From the NCBI GenBank assembly GCA_026770575.1, contig MU657316.1, forward strand, positions 94,463 to 112,721: a DNA stretch of 18,259 nt, written 5' to 3'. The position numbers were made by a program, and so were the translations under genes. Of this stretch, positions 10,201 through 17,978 are shown piece by piece. Source of the stretch: Pelagophyceae sp. CCMP2097 (taxonomy: Eukaryota; Sar; Pelagophyceae). Numbering within the stretch: position 1 is the first letter of the stretch; each line of letters starts with the position of its first letter. Below the pieces are notes generated by a model. It ran no database searches. It saw only the letters and a program-made list of their open reading frames with translations, and had not been told where the DNA came from.

Positions 10201-13200
10201 CATCAAGACGATCTGCGCCGGGTCCGCCGGCCGAGTCCCCGACTCATCTAAAGCCATGACCCAGTCCTTGCGGGGCATCTGGTTGTACCGGATTAGAGAG
10301 CGCTTGAGGTTCGAGAAGAGGGTGAGCTTCATCGCGTCGAGCACCGTCTGCATGTAAATCTCCACCTTGCCCTCGAGCTCCACGGGCGGCTCAAAGGGCA
10401 CGCTCTCCTTGCCGACGTCGGCGACCCAGCCCGTGGCGATGGGCCGGTCCGTGGCCGATCGCTTCACCTTGTCAAGTTTCAAAACCTTTGTCGAGAGGTA
10501 AATCTTGGACGTGTGGACCATCACCTTTTCTGGTTGCGAGCCGTTTGACAAAATGTCCAGCAGGTCGGCCTCCGAGGTAAAGTAGAACCGCGGGAACTGC
10601 CTCCGGCGGCCGTCGAGGAAGTCGGCCAACGACTTTTTACACAAATCGAGCGCCTCGAGCTGCTGTTCCAACCTCGGCAGCAGCCCTTCGACGTTGCAGG
10701 CGTCCTTGATGTTCTTCGTCGCCCACGCGGCCTGCAGCACCTCCTTGATGTCGACGTCGATGCCCGCGAAGCGCTCGGCGTCGACGGGAAGCTCTCTCTT
10801 CACTTCGTCCGAGTGGATAAAGAGCGGTTCCAAATAGGACCACGTTCTTTGAATCTCGTTCACCGTCGTGAAGACGTCGGAGATGTTGACCAGCGCGGCC
10901 TGCCAGCCGCCGACGTCCTTTTCGAACTGTTTGACGTATCGAGACGCCATCATGCCCTGGACCGTCAGCTGGTCATTTTCGAGAGCTTCCCAGTCTTCCT
11001 CCTGGATCTTCAGGAGAGGCACGTCCGTCGTCTTGTACAGCTCGCACTGGAACTCGATGGCCTGCCAGCGCTCCCTCAAGGCTTCGAGGTTCAGCTCGAT
11101 CTTCTCTTCTTTCGTGGCTTGGTCGCAGATATCTTCGACGTCGGCGTTAAAAGCATGCAGATTCAGCGCCAGGAGGCCGCCCAACTGCATGTCCGCGTCC
11201 TCGTACGGCGGAACAAACTCTTTCCCAGTGGCCTGCATCAGAGCCGTCCAGTGGCGAGGGCGCATGGCCTTTGACCGTAAGGCAATGACTAATGGAATCG
11301 TGTTGATGAAGTCTTTCAGCTTCTTCGTCGTGTCCTTGTAGCAGCCGCACCAGCGCACGTCTTTATTCACGGTGGAGAGGCGCTTGTTTTGCGCTTTGCA
11401 CCCATCCTCAATGTCCTCAATGACCAGTTCCTTCCATAAAATGTTCCGCGCGTCGTCCACGAAGCAGTCAATGTCCTCCGTCACCGCCCACAACGTGCGC
11501 ATCCTGTCCACCGTCGAAACGAGGTCCGACAACATCTTCTTGGCGGCGTTGATCTTTTCCGGGCACTCAAACACCACACAAAGTCGCGCGTTGCGCTCCA
11601 GCACCTTGAGCTCCTCTTCGAATTCTTTGGAGGCCTTATCTAAAGCCTTGTTCGCCTCTTCCGACCCGGGCGCGGTGGTGAATAAAGAGCGCGTCTTGAA
11701 CTCGGCCTCTAACATACGGACCTTTTCCTCGTACTGCTCGACCAGCACCATCGTCCGAGCGCCGTGGTCCTGCGTGTCCGGCACGATGCGGTGCGCCGTC
11801 TCCGGCGCCAAGACGAGGACGTCGCTCCACTCGGAGATGGCCTTTTGCAGCTGGTCCGTCGTCCGGTCGACGGCGTTGCCTTTGGCTTTAAGCTGCGCCA
11901 GGGCCCCCGTAATCGTGTCGATCTGAAGCGCGAACTCGTGCTCGCGCTCGTCGACGCTGCGCAGGTGCTCCTTGATCTCGATGAGAGGCCCGACGGGGCC
12001 GTTGGCCTCCAAAGTCTTGGCCAGGCCACGCTTCTTCTTCGCCGAAAATTCCTTCATCTCCTTGATCTGGGCCGTCATCGACGTCTGGAAGACGTTTCCA
12101 TCCAACGCGTTGTGCGCCAGCAGCTGCTCCGGCTCTGGGAATAAGGCGCCCTCGGCGAGGTCGACGGACCGCACCTCCTTGGAGCCCGAGGCGACGAGGC
12201 CGGACCAATAAGTGGGCACGTCGACGCACGTCAAAGAAAAGGGCGACCCTCGCACGGGCCCCGGCTCGCCGTCAAAGGTGCCCATGTACTCGATGTAGAC
12301 CTTGTATTCTCCGGCCGCCGGCGGCGTGTACTGCGCCAAATACGTGCCGTCGCGGTTGTCGTAGAGCTCCACCTGCACCTTCAGCTCGTCCGGGTCCGTC
12401 TCCTCTGGCAGAATGGCGAAGAGCGGGTCGACGTCCGGCAGGCCCGCGTTGGCCTCTCTCAAGTCGAGGTTCTTCAGCTCGTCGTCCTCGACAGGGGGCT
12501 CGATTCGTACGGAAAACTCGTCCATGCCGCAGCTGCGGTCCGAGCCGTTGCGGTCCTTTGCGATGATCAAGATCTGCGTCTCGACGCCGGCGATGCACCC
12601 CGTCGAGAGGCCGGGGCCCAAAGCAAGAGACTGCTTGCTCGAAGTCACAGAGAAAAATTGCATTTTCACCTTTGAGTTGGTCAGGCCCTTGTTCCCAATC
12701 GCGACGCGGCACTCGATCTCCACGGCGCCGTAGTGCTCGTAATTGGGCGTTTCAAAAAGTATGGTGCGGTCGTCCACGACCCGCCCGTTCGACCCGAGCT
12801 CAAAGCCCTTCTCGCAGGCGTAGCGCACCACGACCTCGCCGCGCGTCGACCCAAAGCCCATGCCCGAGAGCTGCACCAGCGTCTTGCCCGTAACCGGGCC
12901 GATGCCGGGCGAAATCTCGTCGACGGAGTACGGCGGGCCCACCACCTCGGCCACGTTGCACACGCTCAGGTCGCCGTACCTAAACGATGAGGTTCTTCAA
13001 GGCTGCGAGTCCGAGGCAACCGCTCCGAGGTTTCGGCCTGGGACCGCAGAGAGAGGGTCCTCTGTCGAGAGGGGGGGCACTTCTTCAAAAGACGCACCAC
13101 GAGTGCTTCCAGCCGCCGTACATGACCATCTGGCCTTTGTCCGCGTCGTAAGCCATGGGCGCGTCGGACCGCGCCGAGGGGATCTCGCCCGCGATGGTGG

Positions 13201-14380
13201 GCCGCGCCCAGACGTTGTCTCCGCATTCCAAGACCATGATGTCGTTCACGTAGTCGCCCGTCGGCGTCGAGCCCTCTACGAGGTCGCCCGTGTTGCCGCC
13301 GAAGACGAAGATCTTCCAGAAAGGGACTGCGAAGACGGCCACCGCGGTGTAGTTCCACCTCGGCGCGCCCCAGTACTCCGGCCCGGAGGCGCGCGCCGGC
13401 TGCGACCAGGCGCGCGAGGCCATGTCGTAGACGTGCACGTCATCGAACTGCCGCGAGGAATTCCAACCGCCCATGACGTACAGCTGCTTGTCGTCCACCG
13501 CTAAAAGTTGGTGCCCCGACCGCGGCTCCGGCGCCTCGCCGTTCGTCTCAATCTCCTCCCACTCCATAGTCTCCATGTCCAGCGCGTGCAGGTCAGAAAA
13601 GTCGCGCCGCCTAGGGGTGGCGGTATTCGACGCGTGTCACTCTCGCCGTTGACCACCCCCCCCCCACGAGTCTCCCGAGCCTCTGCTTCCTCGGGCGACT
13701 CGGCCGTCGCTCCTGTGACGTCCTTTCCGACGCGGCTTTGTGCGAGAAGCCTGCGCCGCCGTAGCCTCCGAAGACCATGAGCCGGAGCCCGCCGCCGTTG
13801 GGCAGCTTGACGAGCGTCGAGGCGTGGGCACCGCGCGGTTCCGGGACGCCCGGCCAGGCGCGCTTCAGCGCCGGCAGCGCGAGGCCGGCCGGGTCGGGGA
13901 CGGTCTCTGCTTGTGGCGGCTGTTTCCACGATTCCGTCGCCACGTCGTACAGCCACAGGTCGTTAAAGTAGCGCTGCAGCTTGTTCGCGCTGAACCCACC
14001 GAAGACGAGCATGCTCCGGCCCTCGTCGCAGACGTGCGCCGTGTGGTGCCTGCGCCTTTGGTGAGACGGCGAAAGGGAGACGGCGAAAGGAATCCCGGCC
14101 TTTCAACGCTTCCGCACCATCGCTCGGCGGGCCAGATCTCGTCCGTCTGCTCGACCTTGGACCAGTAGAAGTAGTTTTTGTCCGACATGTCGAGTTTGAA
14201 GAGCTCGCCGTTCGGCCCCGGCGGCCGGCGCTTGTCGCACCCGCCAAACATGTACGCAAAGTCGCCGGAGATGACCAGCGTATGCGCCGACCGCGGCGTC
14301 GGGCGGGACTCGCCCTCCTGCCGCCGCGGCTCCCTGCGGGTGTATTCGTCGGCCGTGGGCGTCGCAGGAGACGTTTCCAT
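1231..14380 (-). CDS. ODA11: outer-arm axonemal dynein heavy chain, alpha/ODA11 type (Kelch-IPT-filamin-motor)
   Basis: This is the force-producing ATPase heavy chain of the ciliary outer dynein arm. Nine exons join in frame: 14380-14118, 14049-13732, 13610-13098, 12979-7865, 7819-7612, 7554-7414, 7343-6327, 6262-4319 and 4272-1231. They total 12,561 nt, or 4186 residues plus TAG, close to the roughly 4500 of Chlamydomonas alpha chain. Order: Kelch blades (about 30-370), IPT/TIG (380-474), filamin-like Ig (475-620), linker, then AAA1-AAA6 with the stalk between AAA4 and AAA5, and a C-terminal domain ending in WTLTGTALMLQ. P-loops are intact in AAA1 (GPAGTGKT, 1457), AAA2 (GPAGAGKS, 1738), AAA3 (GPAGTGKT, 2073) and AAA4 (GVGGSGKQ, 2426). 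The ATG at 14380 is the first Met before the first Kelch blade. Intron 2 (13731-13611, donor GTCGGA) is the least certain junction. I see no internal stop or frameshift. The Kelch plus filamin tail separates it from beta-type and cytoplasmic chains. Confidence 0.95.
3685..3708 (-). other. eight-glutamate acidic insert in the dynein motor
   Basis: GAG/GAA codons at 3708-3685 give eight consecutive Glu residues (about 3362-3369) inside a very acidic stretch, GDDG-Glu8-VDASELTDAE. It follows the conserved SYYVYSL..FTKVFYRGID block and precedes SFNYIRRGLFERHKL. Other heavy chains join these blocks by a shorter, less charged linker, so this is probably a solvent-exposed loop expanded by triplet slippage. 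Confidence 0.7.
4890..5900 (-). other. dynein stalk coiled coil and microtubule-binding domain
   Basis: Roughly residues 2646-2983. A long heptad-rich helix begins near FLELLKLYAGLLEQKRSES and runs to the ALESLDAKSL region. The globular microtubule-binding segment follows (KPPYGVEDVFVASMCLLAGI, then LKIKERTWDAAKKQ). The return helix includes LVADLQSKLAKLTDELEKAE. The proline pair and V..V...VC.L.GI pattern match microtubule-binding domains of axonemal heavy chains. It is uninterrupted by introns. Confidence 0.88.
6603..9850 (-). other. dynein AAA1-AAA4 nucleotide-binding modules
   Basis: AAA1: P-loop at 9705-9682 and Walker B in GCFDEFNR, the main hydrolysis site. AAA2: P-loop at 8862-8839 and a Walker-B-like WILLDGDLD. 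AAA3: P-loop at 7812-7789, lying just inside exon 5, and Walker B read across intron 5 (LVYFV|DDLNLP). AAA4: P-loop at 6626-6603; its Walker B strand reads VMFLLTDSQ, with no catalytic Glu after the Asp, as is usual for AAA4. Four short introns (7864-7820, 7611-7555, 7413-7344, 6326-6263) lie in the AAA3-AAA4 part and none in AAA1-AAA2. Confidence 0.9.
12215..12936 (-). other. IPT/TIG and filamin-type Ig domains of the dynein tail
   Basis: The segment starting PPYSVDEISPGIGPVTGKT has the IPT/TIG pattern (P...G...GGT/V.ITG.GF), with SGMGFG following. It is succeeded by a filamin-like fold that ends in the diagnostic run DGTYLAQYTPPAAGEYKV and then GSPF. The combination Kelch-IPT-filamin is the hallmark of the algal alpha heavy chain. 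The canonical N-terminal DHC_N1 tail domain of other heavy chains is not evident, and the linker follows within a few hundred residues. Confidence 0.8.
13098..14290 (-). other. Kelch beta-propeller at the dynein N-terminus
   Basis: Exons 1-3 encode six glycine-doublet Kelch motifs, visible as YMFGG, LVFGG, MVFGG, YVMGG, FVFGG and VMYGG, each followed by an aromatic-rich strand such as NDLWLYD or DLHALDM. Six blades would close a propeller. In outer-arm chains of this type the propeller belongs to the tail that helps assemble the arm. Three introns (14117-14050, 13731-13611, 13097-12980) cut this region, whereas the next exon runs for 5.1 kb. The third intron interrupts a Trp codon (TG|G) just after the last blade. 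Confidence 0.85.
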
Positions 14381-14696
14381 CGCCCCGAAGCGCGCAGAGG
14401 CCCTTTTGAAACGCCGGGCGCGTTTCCGCCGCGTCGGCCGGACCCCCGCCGGCGCGGCGTCACCGCGAGGGGCCCCTCGGCGTGCGTCGGAGAGTGGCTA
14501 CGCACCACGACATCGTCGCGGGCTGCTGCATCTTTAAATCACCGCAGGTGCCGCTCGCTGCCGGTCGTCGGCGCCGACTGCCCCCGACGGGGAGGCGCGC
14601 GCGTTCGAAGGAGGAGCCCCCGGGACGCGGAGCCGGCCGGGAGGGTGCAACAACCCTGTGGTCGCAACTGATCAACGCCTCGGCACTCTCTCTCCC
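14381..14696. promoter_or_regulatory. divergent promoter region between dynein and coiled-coil genes
   Basis: A 316-bp GC-rich gap separates the ATG of the minus-strand dynein (14380) from the ATG of the plus-strand gene (14697). Visible elements are a 14-bp perfect palindrome CGAGGGGCCCCTCG (14466-14479) and a TTTAAA at 14533-14538 that could act as a TATA-like box. I did not find a convincing X-box/RFX site. The 5' untranslated regions must also fit here, so the shared regulatory DNA is short. Confidence 0.55.
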
Positions 14697-15737
14697 ATGG
14701 AGTTAGGCGATAAGGCTTCTTCGGCGTTGTTCGGCCTTGGGTCGACCTCGGGAGTGGCGGAGGGTCCGTCGGCTTCGGCGCCAATGTCTTCCCGGCAGGG
14801 CAGCAGCCGGGCCTTGACGTCGAGGCAGGGCAGCAGCCGGGCTGTGGCGTCTCGGCAGGGCAGCATGCGGGCCGTTTTCCCGGCGCCGCGGCCGCCCGCG
14901 TCGGACGACGTCGACTCCGTCGCGTTGCGAGAGCAGTGAGTCTCAGGACACCCTCGGACTACCGTCCGCACCGAGGCGCGTGGCTGTGCATCGACGAACA
15001 TAGGCTGAGAATCACGACAAACGCTTTCCAGTCGCATCACCGCGAGGCCCAGCGCGCGCTCAGCCACGCCGCCCAAAGGCTCGCCATGAGCCCCGACGGT
15101 AAGCAACGGCCGTGGCGACTCCAGACGACGACGTCCGCAGACGGTCCGGAGACGGACCGTCCGGGGCCCGGAGACGGCCCGTAGACAGAGACGACGGCCC
15201 CTCTGCGCCCCCTGGTCCCTCCGCGGCGCGCGGAGGCGCTCCTCCGCGGCGCGCGGCGGCGCACGGCGGCGCTTAGGCGCGGAGCTGGAGCGGGCCAAGT
15301 TCGAGAGCGACGTCCGCTCGAAGCGGCTCACAGACGCCCTACGCGACAAGGACGCCGCGCTCTGCGACGCGCTGTACTGCGCCGAGGCTTTGGAGGCGAC
15401 GCTGGCGCGCGAGCGCGCGGAGCGCAAGAACGTGGACCAACGCGTCGCCGGCCTCGAGGCGCGGCTGCGTACAGAGGGTGACCGCGCGCGGGAGGCGGAA
15501 CACGCGCTCAAGGATCTCCGCCGCGACGCGGCGGAGTTCAAGGGCCAACTCGCGCAGGCGTATTCCGACTGCGAGGTGGCCGAGCGGAAATACGAAGCGC
15601 TGTTGGCAAAAGTTGCCGACGAAGGCGCCACCTCGGACATCGTCGACCGCGCCGCGAGGCGGGCGCTTCAGGAGCTCGACTCGCGCGCCGCAGCCGAGGA
15701 GCTCGACGGCGACGACTACGCTACGGCCGCATCATAA
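14697..15737 (+). CDS. unrecognised coiled-coil protein with SRQGS repeats
   Basis: Three exons join in frame: 14697-14935, 15004-15098 and 15277-15737 (795 nt, 264 residues, stop TAA 15735-15737). The donors are GTGAGT and GTAAGC, the acceptors CATAG and CTTAG, and both junctions keep phase (CA|G for Gln, G|GC for Gly), which is good support for the model. The N-terminal third is Ser/Ala/Gly-rich and disordered-looking, with three 10-residue repeats at residues 30-59 (SRQGSSRA or SRQGSMRA). From about residue 80 to near the end the chain is Ala/Glu/Arg/Leu-rich with heptad spacing (ALEATLARERAERKNVDQRV, then LRRDAAEFKGQLAQAYSD), typical of a long coiled coil. No enzyme motif, signal peptide or membrane segment is seen. 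It is divergent from the dynein gene, so a cilium-related role is possible but unproven. An upstream non-coding exon cannot be excluded. Confidence 0.7.
14784..14873 (+). repeat. three tandem 30-bp repeats encoding SRQGS(S/M)RA
   Basis: Units at 14784-14813, 14814-14843 and 14844-14873 encode MSSRQGSSRA, LTSRQGSSRA and VASRQGSMRA. The core CGGCAGGGCAGCA(G/T)... is nearly identical between units at the DNA level, which implies recent tandem duplication or ongoing length change. Each unit presents basic residues beside serines, a pattern often phosphorylated by basophilic kinases (inference). Confidence 0.85.
15141..15160. repeat. perfect 8-bp stem-loop inside an intron
   Basis: ACGGTCCG (15141-15148) and CGGACCGT (15153-15160) are exact reverse complements around a GAGA loop, within the 178-nt second intron of the coiled-coil gene. 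The same intron carries a 16-nt direct repeat CCTCCGCGGCGCGCGG at 15218-15233 and 15241-15256. Confidence 0.6.
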
Positions 15738-15832
15738 CCATGTCTGTCTGTGCGCTCCGGCGCGATGTGTCCCTTTTTTCATAAGCTCCTCAGGTGCCTC
15801 GCCGCCCAGTCGCCTTTCGGTTCGACGGAATG
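15738..15832. other. 95-bp convergent intergenic gap
   Basis: The coiled-coil gene stops at 15737 (+) and RAD51B stops at 15833 (-), leaving 95 bp for both 3' ends. The only notable base run is a T-rich CCCTTTTTTCATAAG near 15770-15785. Overlapping 3' untranslated regions are likely. Confidence 0.6.
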
Positions 15833-17770
15833 TTAGAGTCTCGGGCCCGGAGGTTCGAGTCTTGGCCCGGGGAGCGCGTTTGCGGGGTGCACGATGCCTC
15901 GGATGTCAATCGCGTACTCCACGGTCGCTTCCGCCAGAAAAGACGACTTGGCCACGTCGATGGTGCCGACCCTGCCGACCTTGGCCGGCTCGAAGATGAC
16001 GCGATTCGTGACGCAGTGGTGCCACGAGCCGCCGAGCGCAGGTGTGACCGCGTCGTTTTCCGACGAATTAAAGTCTGCCATGACCTGATTCGTCACCACC
16101 ACGGCCACGTGCGCGTCGTCCGCGATGCGCTTCAGAGCAGACGCCGCGCGCACGAGCCACGCCTGGAGCGCGCGACGAATTGAAAAGTTTACAAAAGTCC
16201 AAAAAAGCGCCCGCGCCCGACGGCCGCCAGGTCGGTCCCTCGGATGCCGCCCGCGGCTCCGCCGTCGTGACTGTCCGGGATTGCGAATTTGACCGACGCT
16301 GGGGTGAAACCTGTCTGTCTCGGAGCTCGCTTCTGGAAAACTCCGATCTCGCCAACGCCGCCACCGAATCCAGGACCAACAAGCGCACGCCATGGCGCAG
16401 CGACCGCTCCTGCAAGTCGTCCGAATCGAGGAGCGAAAGCAACCTATAATTTGACGATCCGTGGAAATCGAAAAGGCGGGCGAAATCAACAGCCTCTAAG
16501 CGCCAGAGACGCGGCGCCGCGCTCGCCGCAGCTCCTACAACGCCGCGTCGGGGCCAACCGCGGCCGCGGGCAGCGCGCGGCAAAGGGCGATGGCGTTCCG
16601 TGGGTTCTCCAAACACGTACTGCGGACGCACGACCATGATACGCTCCTGCGTACGCGCCGGTGCCCGCGGGCGAGGGCGACGGATGGACGCTCCCTCGAC
16701 GGGGTGCCTCTTCATCGTGCGTCGGGGTCCGCCAAAAAGGGGTCCGTTGAAAAGGGACGCGGCGCCGAGACGAGCTCCGCGGTGCCGCACGGGAGGCCGC
16801 GCGCCAGCGCCAACTGCCGCAGGCGATCGGGGCGGAACGAGCCCTCGGTGTCGATGTAGACCTGGAAACGACAGTCGAAAGGAATCGCGTTTTTTTTGCG
16901 GCCGCGATCGGCGTCGTCCCCCGGCGTCTGCGATCCGCTCGCGGCTGCGGTCGCACAGCCGCGTTCTTCATTTCCCCACCGAGCGACGCGGCCGGCGACG
17001 ACTGCAGCCGTGACGACGCACGCAGCGACAATCTGCATGCAGCACTGAGTCTTCCCCGAGCCCGCGCGGCCGACCTGCGCGGCCGCGTCCCCGAGGCGGC
17101 CTGGGGGCTCCGGCGCGCGCGTCCCACAGCTGGCCGATGCGCTCGTATGCCGCGCCCAAAGTTCCACACGCACGAGTTCGGTGAGCGCCCCGATGCGGAC
17201 CCCGCCGCCGAGCGCCTCGTCCAACTCGGGGAAGTTCGTAGGAACGTGCTTCTGCCGCACGTCGTCGAAGAGCGCCTTGGCCGTCGAACACGTCACAAAC
17301 TGCCGCGCCACCTAGGGAATCATCAGTCGACCTGGCGAGTCGTCAGTCCGCCCGAGGCAGCGTCCAGGGCGGGCGACGCACCCGTCGGCGCAGCGCGCGG
17401 ACTTCTCGCGTCGGGCAGCGCAGCAGGGCTAGGGAGCACGATGAGTCCCCGAGGCTCGCAGAGGCGGGGCCGCCGTCCGCGAGGCGGGCCGGGAGGCCGG
17501 GCAGAGCCCTTTTGGACTTTGGCTCTCGCGCGCCGCCTCATCCGACGCTCTCGAGCGTGCCCGCCGCGTCGCGGCTGGGCGCCGGCGGGGCGAAACTCGC
17601 ATTGCCATTGGGGGCGCTGGCGGCGGACCACCGAGTTTGGTTTCGCACTTCTCAAAGAGGTCCCTCCTGCTCGCGACGCCGTCGTGGAGCAAAACGCGTA
17701 ACTGCTGCGCCGAGAGGCCCAGGTCCGCCAGGCCCTCGTCGGACCGGAGGTCCACGGTGACGCGCGCCAT
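15833..17770 (-). CDS. RAD51B: RAD51-family recombinase paralog, probably RAD51B
   Basis: A nuclear recombination mediator of the RecA/RAD51 ATPase family, expected in the BCDX2 paralog complex. Eight exons are inferred: 17770-17632, 17428-17382, 17311-17174, 17074-16988, 16861-16772, 16646-16621, 16443-16311 and 16162-15833 (990 nt, 329 residues, TAA), near the family's 350-370. Visible parts: N-terminal helical domain (GLSAQQLRVLLHDGV...REVRALRRRV), linker HVPTNFPELDEALGGG, Walker A GRAGSGKT (110-117), YIDTEGSFRPDRL, Walker B LLVLD (197-201), VVVTNQV, ALGGSWHHCVTNRVIF and VAKSSF. HLPTHLKGLDD...GVLTELVG and VAKSP in plant RAD51B, as I recall it, are the closest matches; RAD51C is the main alternative. 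Junctions at exons 1/2, 4/5 and 5/6 are least certain (donors GTGGTC, GTCGCT, GTCTCG). Exon 6 is only 26 nt. The last 18 residues are Pro-rich with GPRL repeated. The ATG at 17770-17768 has no in-frame Met upstream. Confidence 0.78.
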
Positions 17771-17978
17771 CAAAAGGCCGCCAGCGAAAGGCCCTCGCAG
17801 AGGCCACTCAAGTCGACGCGGCCGGAAAGCGACCTCGTCGGCAGGGCAGGCCCGCGGCGGCGCGCGTGCGCGACCTGCTGCGGCGGACGCACGCGCCGCG
17901 TCGGGTCGAGTCCGCCGAGCCGGTTTGGAAATCCACGGGAGATTTTATGCGTCGGCCGCAACAATATCGAGCGGAGAT

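Noticed and set aside
13655..13675. Homopolymer C run near 13660 as a sequencing gap or frameshift in the Kelch region
   Set aside because: It lies inside the inferred intron 13731-13611, so it does not affect the reading frame.
14672..15640. 322-residue minus-strand ORF opposite the coiled-coil gene
   Set aside because: It is Ser/Arg/Ala-rich low-complexity sequence with no motif, and it runs through both introns of the plus-strand model, whose splice phases fit exactly.
15833..17770. Calling the RAD51 paralog RAD51C, DMC1 or RAD51
   Set aside because: YIDTEGSFRPDRL resembles those proteins, but the N-terminal spacing, the GALTELVG linker, the short strand RIMVVRP and the VAKSSF end fit RAD51B better. 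RAD51C remains the main alternative.
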